From contig CALQOD010000016.1 of the NCBI GenBank assembly GCA_943332105.1, forward strand, positions 1 to 38,601: a stretch of 38,601 bases of DNA. The letters are read 5' to 3'. Below are positions 18,758 through 28,438 of this stretch, piece by piece. The notes beneath the pieces are model-generated. The model searched no databases. It saw only the letters and a program-made list of their open reading frames with translations, and was not told where the DNA came from. The translations under genes and the position numbers were made by a program. This stretch comes from Chitinophaga pinensis. GTDB lineage: Bacteria > Bacteroidota > Bacteroidia > AKYH767-A > OLB10. The first letter of the stretch is position 1; every line of letters starts with the position of its first letter.

Positions 18758-20143
18758 TTAGTGATTTGATTGATTTGATTTTTTCTTTGCTCCTTCTGAT
18801 GACGTCTTAACAATTGTTTTTAACTCACTCATTGCAATCACCGGAAATACACGAGCAAATAGCAAGAAACAGGTAAAAAATAATCCTAATGAGCCAATAA
18901 AAATACCTGCCTCAACCCAAGTTGGATGATACATAGTCCAGCTCGAGGTAATATAGTCTCGGTGCAAAGATGTTACGATAATTACGAAACGTTCGAACCA
19001 CATTCCGATATTTACGAAAATCGATATAATGAAAGTAGCGAATACATTTTCACGAAGTTTAGAAGACCAGAACAATTGAGGCGTGATAACATTACAGGTC
19101 ATCATACTCCAATAGGCCCACCAGTAAGGACCAGTAGCACGATTAATAAATGCATATTGCTCATATTCTACTCCTGAATACCAAGCAATAAAGAACTCTG
19201 TTATATATGCAACTCCTACTATTGAACCAGTAATTAAAATTACTCTGTTCATCATATCTATGTGATAAACTGTAATATAGTCTTCTAATGCTAATACCTT
19301 ACGAACGATAATTAATAACGTCTGCACCATAGCAAATCCTGAGAAGATTGCACCTGCTACGAAATAAGGAGGGAAAATTGTTGTATGCCATCCTGGAACT
19401 ATCGATGTAGCAAAGTCCATTGATACGACCGAGTGAACCGATAATACAAGCGGAGTAGATAAACCAGCTAATACTAAAGATACCTCTTCGAAACGTTGCC
19501 AATTTTTAGCTGTTCCTACCCAACCAAAACTTAAAATTGTATAAATCCTTTTTGACCATTTTGTTTTAGCACGGTCACGGATTACCGCAAAGTCAGGAAT
19601 AAGTCCTGTATACCAAAAAACGAGAGATACAGAGAAATAAGTTGAAATCGCGAATACGTCCCATACAAGCGGTGAATTAAAGTTTACCCATAAGGAACCA
19701 AATTGATTTGCTAATGGTAAAGGCCAGTAACCAACCCACGGGCGACCCATGTGCGATAAGATAAACGTTGCAGCACAAATAACGGCGAAGATAGTCATCG
19801 CCTCTGCTGAACGGTTAATTGATAAGCGCCATTTTTGACGGAACAACATTAAGATTGCTGAAATCAACGTACCAGCATGACCGATACCTACCCACCATAC
19901 GAAGTTGGTGATATCCCATGCCCAACCAACTGTTTTATTTAATCCCCATACACCGAGACCTGTACCCAATGTATAAGATACAGAAATGATCCACCAAAGC
20001 AAACCGGCAACAGATACTGTAAAAGCCATTTTCCACCATTTGTTTGCCTTCGACTCAACCGGGCGACAAACATCCTCTGTGATATCGTGCCATGTTTTCT
20101 CTCCTAAAATTAGAGGGGGTCTAAGTTCCGATTCTTTATGCAT
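18758..20143 (-). CDS. actC: Alternative complex III NrfD-like subunit ActC
   Basis: NrfD/PsrC-like polytopic protein (VWWVGIGHAGTLISAILMLFRQKWR, SVSVVSMDF-type HSVVSMDFATSIVPGWHTTIFPPYFVAGAI). Confidence 0.93.
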   Translation of the reverse strand: MHKESELRPPLILGEKTWHDITEDVCRPVESKANKWWKMAFTVSVAGLLWWIISVSYTLGTGLGVWGLNKTVGWAWDITNFVWWVGIGHAGTLISAILMLFRQKWRLSINRSAEAMTIFAVICAATFILSHMGRPWVGYWPLPLANQFGSLWVNFNSPLVWDVFAISTYFSVSLVFWYTGLIPDFAVIRDRAKTKWSKRIYTILSFGWVGTAKNWQRFEEVSLVLAGLSTPLVLSVHSVVSMDFATSIVPGWHTTIFPPYFVAGAIFSGFAMVQTLLIIVRKVLALEDYITVYHIDMMNRVILITGSIVGVAYITEFFIAWYSGVEYEQYAFINRATGPYWWAYWSMMTCNVITPQLFWSSKLRENVFATFIISIFVNIGMWFERFVIIVTSLHRDYITSSWTMYHPTWVEAGIFIGSLGLFFTCFLLFARVFPVIAMSELKTIVKTSSEGAKKKSNQSNH

Positions 20144-20186
20144 AGACGAATTATTACTTCGTTAATTAGATTATTAGTTATAAATA

Positions 20187-23100
20187 TTAGTTCTTATTAC
20201 GAACTTTTGTTTGATAGAATACTGAAGGTTGAACATTTAACTCTGCTAATAAATGGTAACTTCTAGGATCTTTGAACAAGTTATTTACTTCACTGTTCTT
20301 ATCGTTGAAGTCGCCAAATACAATTGCATTGGTAGGACAAGCCTGTGCACAAGCAGTTTTGATTTCACCGTCTTTTGGACGACGACCCGCTTTCTTAGAT
20401 TCTAGCTTACCGTACTGAATACGCTGAACGCACATTGAACATTTTTCCATTACCCCACGAGAACGAACAACAACATCTGGGTTTAACACCATCTTGCCTA
20501 AGTTGTCTTGCATATTATAAGGGAACTGATCATTGTCGCTATACTTAAACCAGTTAAAGCGACGAACCTTATAAGGACAGTTGTTAGCGCAATAACGAGT
20601 TCCAACACAACGGTTATAAGCCATCATGTTTAAACCTTCGCTGCTATGCGTTGTAGCTGCTACCGGACAAACTGTTTCGCAAGGGGCATGATTACAATGC
20701 TGACACATTACAGGTTGGAAGAATACCTCAGGATTATCAGACCCTGGTTTTTCCATTTCACCATACATGCTTAGCTTTCCTAATCCTTTCTCACCTGCAT
20801 TTTCTTTAGTTGTATCGCTGCTATAGTAACGGTCGATACGAATCCAGTGCATTTCGCGCGCTCGTCCAATTTCATCTTTACCAACTACAGGAACATTATT
20901 TTCTGCATTACAAGCAACCACACATGATCCACAACCGATACATGCATTTAAATCGATACCTAATCCCCAGCTATGGTTCGGACGATCAAATCCTGGCTTT
21001 TCAGTCGTAGCCCAAAGATCTAATTCTTCTGGCTTTTTCTTTCCGTATGGAGAATCGATTAATTCTTGTTCGTTACCTGATTTACTATCTCTTAACCACT
21101 TGCTTAAAGTAGTTTCCTTCACGATTTCACGACCCATCATAGTGTGATGTGTTTGTGTAGCCGCTAAAGTATGATCATCTTCAACTGTTTTCGTCACTGT
21201 TGCATTTGCTGCAATCATTGATAAGGAACCGTTAGATAAAGTCACGAACGGATAAGCGTTAAACCCTACTCCATTTCCTGCTTTACCTGCTGCTGTTCTT
21301 CCGTAACCCACTGCAACAGCAATTGTATTATCGGCCATTGCGGGTTGTAAAAACACAGGGCCTTTGATAGCGGTATTTCCAACTTTTACTTCAATTACAT
21401 TGCCTTGAACTACTTTTAATTTTTCAGCGTATGCTGGAAGAATCGCAAAGTAATTATCCCAACAAACTTTAGAAATTGGATCAGGTAATTCTTGTAACCA
21501 AGGGTTGTTTGCCTGATTACCATTTGCAATACCTGTTTTCTCATATAACACTACATCAGCACCTGCTGATGGCTTCATTAATTTAGAAGCTGCATCTGCT
21601 ACATTACCAACAAAAGTTGCAGGAGTTGAGGCAGGAATTGTTGCTGCAAACACACCATCTTGTAACGATTTTGTCCAAAATGCTTCGAACGATGTCATGC
21701 CTGATTGCTTAGGATAGATATTAGCCTCCCAGTTAGCACGGACATATGTATAATAATCTACTACCTGAACACCTGCCCACTTCAATAAACTCTCAGCTGC
21801 CTGACGAGTATTGAATAAAGGACGAATTGTAGGTTGCATTAATGAATAACGATTTGTGTAAGGCTCTACATCACCCCAAGATTCAAGGTAGTGGTGATCA
21901 GGACAAACGTAATCACATTTAGAAGCTGTTTCATCATTACGATCTGAAAGGGAAATTTTAGTTCCTACTTTCGCAATTGCTTCAGACATTGAAGGCATTG
22001 TATAAACTGGATTCGTATTCCAGAAAATTACTGCTCCCACCTGGCCCGCATTCATTGCTTGCATTAATTCAACAACTGCACCATCGTTACTAGAACGTAA
22101 GTTACATGTTGAATCAAGACTGATTGTATTTCCGTAGCTACCAAGCATGTTGTTGATAGCATTTACTAAAACTTGCTCATTTGGATCGTTTGAACCACTT
22201 ACAACTAAAGCTTTTCCTTTAGCTGCCCATAATTCATGAGCAACCTTATCAGCAGCTTTATCAAAAGATGAAGACCCTGCAGATATAGAAGTACCGCCCG
22301 CCAATGCTGCTACCTTATTATAAAGAGCTGCAACAGCAGAAGATAATTCACTAGGCTTTACTTTATAACGGCTGTCTGCATTAGAACCAGTTAAAGAAAG
22401 TGTTGATTCAACTTGAATATGGCGAGACATAGTTCTCTTTCCATTTCTCAATTTTCTACCAACACCATACTGAACAGCAAATTCAATTGGAGAGATCCAG
22501 TTTGATAAAAAGTCGGCAGCGAAACTTACAATGATTTCAGCCTTATCAAAACTATAAGAAGGAACGATTGCCTTTCCGAAAGACATTTCATTACCTTTTA
22601 CAACACCATTATAAGATACTGCATCATAAGTTGCTAGTGTAGCAGTAGTATATTTTGCAGAAAAATCAGCGATTGCTTTTTTAGCTGAAGGACTTGCATT
22701 AGAAGATGCCACGATAGCGATTTTCTTTCCTGCACTTACAGCAGCCGTTAGCTTAGCTATAATATCAGCATCAACAGTTTTCCAATCTGATTTTTGTCCA
22801 CCCTTTAAAGGACTAGTTAATCGAGCACTATCATAAAGACTTAAAACAGACCCTTGAACTCGGGCATTTGTTCCACCTTTAGTAACGCCAGATAAATCAT
22901 TCCCTTCAATTTTGATTGGGCGACCCTCGCGTGTTTTTACCAAAACACTGCAATAATCAGTACCATCATAATAAGAAGATGCATAATAATTAGGAATACC
23001 TAATGTAATTTCTTCGGGTTTAGACACATAAGGAATTGCCTTTTTTACTGGCGCATCACAAGCCGCTAATGAAGCAGCAGCAACACTAAATCCTAAGAAT

Positions 23101-23258
23101 TTAAGGAAGTCCCTACGGGTTGTTGAGGAGTCAGATGCAGCCTTTTTATTAAGGACCTCATCCACCGGTAAGTGTTCAAAAAACTCGTTATCGCGTAAGC
23201 GTGTAAACTCAGGAGTATTATTGAGCTCTTCTACACCTTTCCAATATCTTTTTTCCAT
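20187..23258 (-). CDS. actB: Alternative complex III Fe-S / molybdopterin-like subunit ActB (Tat-type signal)
   Basis: TTRRDFLKFLGFSVAAASLAAC; ferredoxin motifs CIGCGSCVVAC, CQHCNHAPCETVCP, CANNCPYKVRRFNW, CSMCVQRI...CAQACPTNAI. Confidence 0.95.
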   Translation of the reverse strand: MEKRYWKGVEELNNTPEFTRLRDNEFFEHLPVDEVLNKKAASDSSTTRRDFLKFLGFSVAAASLAACDAPVKKAIPYVSKPEEITLGIPNYYASSYYDGTDYCSVLVKTREGRPIKIEGNDLSGVTKGGTNARVQGSVLSLYDSARLTSPLKGGQKSDWKTVDADIIAKLTAAVSAGKKIAIVASSNASPSAKKAIADFSAKYTTATLATYDAVSYNGVVKGNEMSFGKAIVPSYSFDKAEIIVSFAADFLSNWISPIEFAVQYGVGRKLRNGKRTMSRHIQVESTLSLTGSNADSRYKVKPSELSSAVAALYNKVAALAGGTSISAGSSSFDKAADKVAHELWAAKGKALVVSGSNDPNEQVLVNAINNMLGSYGNTISLDSTCNLRSSNDGAVVELMQAMNAGQVGAVIFWNTNPVYTMPSMSEAIAKVGTKISLSDRNDETASKCDYVCPDHHYLESWGDVEPYTNRYSLMQPTIRPLFNTRQAAESLLKWAGVQVVDYYTYVRANWEANIYPKQSGMTSFEAFWTKSLQDGVFAATIPASTPATFVGNVADAASKLMKPSAGADVVLYEKTGIANGNQANNPWLQELPDPISKVCWDNYFAILPAYAEKLKVVQGNVIEVKVGNTAIKGPVFLQPAMADNTIAVAVGYGRTAAGKAGNGVGFNAYPFVTLSNGSLSMIAANATVTKTVEDDHTLAATQTHHTMMGREIVKETTLSKWLRDSKSGNEQELIDSPYGKKKPEELDLWATTEKPGFDRPNHSWGLGIDLNACIGCGSCVVACNAENNVPVVGKDEIGRAREMHWIRIDRYYSSDTTKENAGEKGLGKLSMYGEMEKPGSDNPEVFFQPVMCQHCNHAPCETVCPVAATTHSSEGLNMMAYNRCVGTRYCANNCPYKVRRFNWFKYSDNDQFPYNMQDNLGKMVLNPDVVVRSRGVMEKCSMCVQRIQYGKLESKKAGRRPKDGEIKTACAQACPTNAIVFGDFNDKNSEVNNLFKDPRSYHLLAELNVQPSVFYQTKVRNKN

Positions 23259-23303
23259 ATCCGTGATTGGAGTATTTTTCAGATTAATTGATTACTTATA
23301 TTA

Positions 23304-24539
23304 TTAATAGTGACAACGTGCACACTCTAAACCACCAATTTTATCAACGGTAAGTTTAGCATCCGGTCCATGTTGTTTCTTTAACTTCTCATGAAGCTCT
23401 TTGTAGTAACCATTGCCGTTCATCTTAACCTCTGTTTGACGATGACAGTTAATACACCATCCCATTGTTAAAGGGGAAGCTTGTTTCATCACTTCCATTT
23501 TTTCTACCTCGCCATGACAAGTCTGACAAGTAACTTGACCAACTTTAACGTGCTGAGCATGATTAAAGTAAGCTAAATCAGGAAGGTTATGAATCCTAAC
23601 CCACTGAATCGCCTTTGTTTTACCAGTATATGCTTGCTTCTTCTTATCCCAACCAACTGCTTTGTAAATCTTACCAATTTCTTCTGTTCCATATTTTGGA
23701 CCTTCTTGAACATACTTATGACAATTCATACAAACCATTGGAGAAGGAATATTTGCATTTTTAGATTTCTCTGCACCTGAATGGCAATAACGACAATCGA
23801 TTTTATTTTGACCAACGTGTAATGCATGTGAGAATTTAATCGGTTGATCCGGCTGATATCCTTCTTGAACTCCAATTCCTTTTAAAGCATACCATCCTTT
23901 AACACTTCCAACAACTAAAAGGAAAATTACTATAACAGCGATTAACTTCTTGTGCTCGCGAACCCATGCCTTACCTTTATAGATTGGAGGCTCAGGTAAT
24001 CCTTCACGCTGACGTACAACTCTTTCAAGTCCTTTTTTAGCACTATTTAAAATAAAATATAACGCAATAAAACCAAGGGTAACTAGTAATAGAACAATTG
24101 GACTGCCATCTTCCTGGCTTTCTTCTCCGGAAGAAGCATTTACATCATTTGTTCCTGAAGCAGCTGCAGCAGGAGCTTTTTCACTTTCAGTTTTGATGTA
24201 AGCAATTACCGATTTGATTTCATCAGTAGAAAGATTAAATGCCGGCATCGCAGTTTTGTTATTCTCTTCGTAAACTTTAACTGCTTCAGCATCACCTGAC
24301 TTGATTAAGGCGCTGGAATTTTTAATCCACTTAAGCAACCATTCTTCGTTGTGGCGTTGGTGAACATTTTTCAATCCCGGACCTACAACCTTATTGTCGC
24401 CTACCACGTGGCAAGAAGTACAATTAGCTTTGAAGATAGCTCCGCCATCCGGCTGAGCAACTACTTGGGAGAGAGAAATTACGTTCAAGAACAACGCAAA
24501 CGATGTGATTGTCAAATACCTGGATATGTAACGAGACAT
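23304..24539 (-). CDS. actA: Alternative complex III multiheme cytochrome c ActA with N-terminal mono-heme domain
   Basis: Six CxxCH motifs: CTSCH, CRYCH, CMNCH, CQTCH, CINCH, CARCH; two TM segments between the first heme and the pentaheme part. Confidence 0.93.
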   Translation of the reverse strand: MSRYISRYLTITSFALFLNVISLSQVVAQPDGGAIFKANCTSCHVVGDNKVVGPGLKNVHQRHNEEWLLKWIKNSSALIKSGDAEAVKVYEENNKTAMPAFNLSTDEIKSVIAYIKTESEKAPAAAASGTNDVNASSGEESQEDGSPIVLLLVTLGFIALYFILNSAKKGLERVVRQREGLPEPPIYKGKAWVREHKKLIAVIVIFLLVVGSVKGWYALKGIGVQEGYQPDQPIKFSHALHVGQNKIDCRYCHSGAEKSKNANIPSPMVCMNCHKYVQEGPKYGTEEIGKIYKAVGWDKKKQAYTGKTKAIQWVRIHNLPDLAYFNHAQHVKVGQVTCQTCHGEVEKMEVMKQASPLTMGWCINCHRQTEVKMNGNGYYKELHEKLKKQHGPDAKLTVDKIGGLECARCHY

Positions 24540-24761
24540 ATGAAGTCGTTTAAATTGTTTAATTTTTTATTTAGATTTTTATCAAATAACGAAAAAACCC
24601 TATTTTTTTCTGCCGCGAATTTAACACAATCTGAATATAAACGAAAAAAAAAACGAACATTTTATGAATTTAAAATCGTTCTAATTTATAAATAAAATCC
24701 AAGTTTGATTTTTAATCATGAGATTGGAGGTAATTGAATTGTATTTATTTAATTTTGAGAA

Positions 24762-25502
24762 ATGAATTTTACCAGCAAATCGATTTTGTTTTTTTTGTTT
24801 TTAGGGAGTTTTAGTACCTCTTTGAATGCACAGAATACCCCCAACGATGAATTAGTAAAAGATCTAGTAGAAAGACATAAACGCATCGGACTTCTGAAAC
24901 AAACCACATCAGGATACAGAATTCAACTTTATTTTGGATCAGAAAGATCAAAGGCATCAGAAATCAAAACCGACTTTTCTACTAATTTTTCAAACACTCC
25001 GGCTTACTTACTGTATCAGCAACCGAATTTCAAAATCAGGGTAGGCGATTTTAAAACACGAATGGAAGCTTATGCTTTTTTAGAAAGCATCAAAGAATTT
25101 TATACTACCTCTTTTATTGTTCCTGATGATATCAAGTTACCGAAACGCGATTTAAATAATTCAAATAAAGATTTTACGGGAAATTCTACCGGACATGTTA
25201 CTTCATCTGAAAAATCTCTAATTATTGCAAATCTAACAGGCAGGAATATCCGAATATTCCCCCAACTAAATGAACAATATCAAGAAGAAGGGAGAATTGT
25301 CCTTGATATTACAGTTGATTATAAAGGAAATGTTTTAATGGCAGAAGGCCCTGCGAGGGGCTCAACAACTACAAGCTCTGCTTTACTAAAAAAGGCAAAA
25401 GAAGCGGCTTTCAAAACAAAATTCTCAGAAGATGAACTACGAACAGATTCTGAAGTCACCTTTCAGAAGGGCACATTGTCGATTATTTTTAAAATAGAAT
25501 AG
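24762..25502 (+). CDS. Exported protein with SPOR domain fused to a TonB C-terminal-like domain
   Basis: SPOR: GYRIQLYFGSERSKASEIKTDF...FKIRVGDFKTRMEAYAFLESIKEFYTTSFIVPDDIKLP. TonB_C-like: GRIVLDITVDYKGNVLMAEGPARGSTTTSSALLKKAKEAAFKTKFSEDE...KGTLSIIFKIE. Confidence 0.75.
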   Translation: MNFTSKSILFFLFLGSFSTSLNAQNTPNDELVKDLVERHKRIGLLKQTTSGYRIQLYFGSERSKASEIKTDFSTNFSNTPAYLLYQQPNFKIRVGDFKTRMEAYAFLESIKEFYTTSFIVPDDIKLPKRDLNNSNKDFTGNSTGHVTSSEKSLIIANLTGRNIRIFPQLNEQYQEEGRIVLDITVDYKGNVLMAEGPARGSTTTSSALLKKAKEAAFKTKFSEDELRTDSEVTFQKGTLSIIFKIE

Positions 25503-26006
25503 TTATTGTTTAAGAATGCTTTTATGCAGTCGTTTTTTTCTTGTTTGATGATGAAAATTACTTGACAGGATTGTTATATTTCCGTCCGCTTCTAAAACAG
25601 CTAGGTCTACTTTATCAATTGATTCCACTCCGTGTTCACGAGCAGCAGCAAGTAGCTCTTCTTCGGTAATCATTACTTTATTTAAATGATTTTTGATTAT
25701 TTCTCCATGGTGAACCAACATCACCGGTTCTCCCTGAAAAATCGTAGTAAATTTTTTAGATTTAAAGGTTAATAGCTTGATTAAATAATTTACAGCAAAC
25801 AAACTTAGTGCAGCAATTAATCCACCCTTCAGTGTTGTACTTTCGCCTACCATCGCATTTTGTACAGAATTACTAATTAAAAGTAAAAAAACAAGGTCAG
25901 TAATGCTTAGCTGTGCTAGTGCTGTTTTGCCAAACATACGTATTGCAATTACAATAAAAAGATAAACTGCAGATGATCGAAATATGATTTCTAAATATTC
26001 ACTCAT
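25503..26006 (-). CDS. DUF421 / YetF-family membrane protein
   Basis: RSSAVYLFIVIAIRMFGKTALAQLSITDLVFLLLISNSVQNAMVG...MITEEELLAAAREHGVESIDKVDLAVLEADGNITI. Confidence 0.88.
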   Translation of the reverse strand: MSEYLEIIFRSSAVYLFIVIAIRMFGKTALAQLSITDLVFLLLISNSVQNAMVGESTTLKGGLIAALSLFAVNYLIKLLTFKSKKFTTIFQGEPVMLVHHGEIIKNHLNKVMITEEELLAAAREHGVESIDKVDLAVLEADGNITILSSNFHHQTRKKRLHKSILKQ

Positions 26007-26208
26007 AGTTCAAATGTATGAAATATTTTAAAGTACGATTTTTTATCTTATCACAAGCAAATTGAAGTAAAACTTAAAATGATAATCATCAAACCATTCT
26101 ATTATTTAAACTACATCCTAAAAAATTGCAAAAAAAAGCGATAATACCCAACCGCATTAACTTAAGGTTAAGTTTTAATATACCATCAAGTAACCCCGAA
26201 GCATTTAA

Positions 26209-26216
26209 TATTTTTG
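26209..26216 (+). promoter_or_regulatory. Possible -7 box TATTTTTG upstream of ATG 26234
   Basis: Exact TAnnTTTG match 17 bp upstream of an in-frame ATG; no clear -33 element. Confidence 0.35.
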
Positions 26217-26233
26217 TAATCAATAATTTTATA

Positions 26234-26806
26234 ATGCCAAGGCCTAATTTAAACAACGAAAAAGATAGCATTAAACTGAATGAAATACATGAAACTGGCG
26301 TTAATGGATTCTTTCGAGTTTTAAGTAGTAATTTGAATAATCAAAACAATTTGGCAGACAACAAAGCCAGTACTTTGATTTCAATTAACTCCATTTTGCT
26401 TACGCTAATCATAAGTACATTAGTAAAGCAGGCAAACTATTTTAACAACTTTGAAATTCCAATTTTTCTTTTAATGGGCACTACTTTAGCTGCCACAATA
26501 CTTGCAATTTTAGTTACTCGTCCTACTTTAAAAAAGGCTGAAATAACGCAAGAGTTCATTGATAATAAAAAAACGACTTTGTTTTTTTTCGGAAACTTTT
26601 CAAGTTTATCACTTCAGGATTTTGAAGATACGATGTTACACATCATTAAAAATGAGGATTATTTATATAGGTCTATTTTAGCTGACTTTTACGGACAAGG
26701 AAAAGTATTAGAACGAAAATACAGACTTCTATCCCATGCTTACAATATCTTTTTATATGGGGTTATTGTTTCAGTAATTCTTTTCTCCATTTTTTCATTA
26801 TTGTAA
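26234..26806 (+). CDS. Pycsar-effector-like (DUF5706) transmembrane protein
   Basis: Signature LADNKASTLISINSILLTLIIS, second TM IFLLMGTTLAATILAILVTRP, FFGNFSSLSLQDFEDTM, C-terminal ...LERKYRLLSHAYNIFLYGVIVSVILFSIFSLL. The ORF track starts at 26126; ATG 26234 (MPRPNLNNEKDS) is more plausible. Confidence 0.75.
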   Translation: MPRPNLNNEKDSIKLNEIHETGVNGFFRVLSSNLNNQNNLADNKASTLISINSILLTLIISTLVKQANYFNNFEIPIFLLMGTTLAATILAILVTRPTLKKAEITQEFIDNKKTTLFFFGNFSSLSLQDFEDTMLHIIKNEDYLYRSILADFYGQGKVLERKYRLLSHAYNIFLYGVIVSVILFSIFSLL

Positions 26807-26959
26807 TGGTTTAGAGTTGTATTCTAACTTCAACTTTATTTCTTAGTACAAAGTCAAAATTTAATCTCATTTAAACAACGACTAGCTACAACATCATTTC
26901 ATATATTCATGCATAGTTGAAAGCTAAAAACTAAAAATGAGATTAGTTGTTATGTATGA

Positions 26960-28438
26960 GTGAATCTCGCAAGTATAATATTCCCCCATCAGCTTTTTGA
27001 AAACCATCCAGCCTTAAACATCAATAGCGAAGTGTTTATTCTAGAGGATAATCTTTTTTTCAAGCATTTCAATTTTCATAAAATCAAAATTGCCTATCAC
27101 AGGGCAACTATGAAATACTACGCGGATTATTTATCAGAGAAAAAATACAACGTTCATTACATTGAAAGTAGTTCACCACTATCTCCACTAGATAAGTTGT
27201 TTGAATACATTAACGAGAGATCAATTAAGCAAGTTTATATTGCAGAAGTAAATGACTATTTACTGGAAAGAAGATTAAACCGATTTGCCAATAAGCACTC
27301 CATTAAAATCAATTGGTGTGATAGTCCAAATTTTATTATTTCAAAGAATAACAGTGACGATTATCTGAAATCTAAAAATAAATTCTTCTTAACCGACTTT
27401 TATATTCATTTTAGAAAACAGTTTTCAATTTTATTAGATAACGGAAAGCCCACTGGCGGTAAATGGACCTATGACTCTGAGAATAGAAAAAAAATGCCTG
27501 CAGGAACTATCGTTCATGCATTACCGAAAATTAAAAGCAGTGAACTTATTAAAGAAGCCCTGAATTATGCGAACACCAACTTTGCAAATAATCCGGGAAA
27601 TGCTGATGCACTTTTATATCCTATAACATTTGAAGAAAGTAAAAAATGGCTTGATAATTTTTTGAATGAACGACTGAATAATTATGGCATCTACCAAGAC
27701 GCGATGGTTAATGGAGAGTCGTTTTTATTTCATAGTATTTTAACACCCATGCTCAATGTTGGATTAATAAATCCTGATTATATTCTTGATAAAACAATAG
27801 AAGAATTTGAGAAGAGAGATTTGCCTATTAATTCTATTGAAGGATTCATCCGTCAGATTTTAGGATGGCGTGAATTTATTCGCGTAGTTTACTCACACAA
27901 AGGAGTTTATCAACGAAACAACAATCACTTTGAATACAAAAGAAAAATTCCATCGGCATTTTATGATGGAACAACAGGGATTATCCCTATTGATGATGTA
28001 ATTAAGAAAGTAAATGAGCATGGTTACGCGCATCACATTGAGCGATTAATGATAGTGGGTAATTTCATGTTATTATGTGAATTTGATCCAGATGAAGTTT
28101 ATCGTTGGTTTATGGAATTATTTGTTGATGCTTATGACTGGGTAATGGTACCAAATGTATACGGCATGAGTCAGTATGCAGATGCGGGATTGATGAGTAC
28201 AAAGCCTTACATTTCCGGCTCCAACTATATTTTAAAAATGAGCAACTATTCTAAAGGCAACTGGTGTGAAGTATGGGATGCATTATATTGGCTATTCATC
28301 ATCAAACATAAAAATGCATTTGCTAAAAATCCGCGTATGTCGATGATGGTTAGTTTAGCCAACAAGCTTTCCGAAGAAAAAATTTCTACTTACGAAAAAA
28401 ATTCAGCAGAGTGGCTTAGCAAAATGGGAATAAAATAA
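26960..28438 (+). CDS. Cryptochrome/photolyase family protein (FeS-BCP/PhrB-like lineage)
   Basis: GTG start; IIFPHQLFENHP, AYHRATMKYYADYL, GGKWTYDSENRKKMP, EGFIRQILGWREFIRVVY, YAHHIERLMIVGNFMLLCEFDPDEVYRWFMELFVDAYDWVMVPNVYGMSQYADAGLMSTKPYISGSNYILKMSNY. Confidence 0.93.
   Translation: MNLASIIFPHQLFENHPALNINSEVFILEDNLFFKHFNFHKIKIAYHRATMKYYADYLSEKKYNVHYIESSSPLSPLDKLFEYINERSIKQVYIAEVNDYLLERRLNRFANKHSIKINWCDSPNFIISKNNSDDYLKSKNKFFLTDFYIHFRKQFSILLDNGKPTGGKWTYDSENRKKMPAGTIVHALPKIKSSELIKEALNYANTNFANNPGNADALLYPITFEESKKWLDNFLNERLNNYGIYQDAMVNGESFLFHSILTPMLNVGLINPDYILDKTIEEFEKRDLPINSIEGFIRQILGWREFIRVVYSHKGVYQRNNNHFEYKRKIPSAFYDGTTGIIPIDDVIKKVNEHGYAHHIERLMIVGNFMLLCEFDPDEVYRWFMELFVDAYDWVMVPNVYGMSQYADAGLMSTKPYISGSNYILKMSNYSKGNWCEVWDALYWLFIIKHKNAFAKNPRMSMMVSLANKLSEEKISTYEKNSAEWLSKMGIK

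Noticed and set aside
20187-23258. ActB as an active molybdenum enzyme
   Set aside because: ACIII ActB subunits are molybdopterin-oxidoreductase-like but are known to lack the cofactor; operon context fits ACIII.
26089-28438. Complete Pycsar operon
   Set aside because: Only the effector-like gene is visible; the adjacent genes are a DUF421 protein and a cryptochrome/photolyase, and no cyclase domain was found on either strand.
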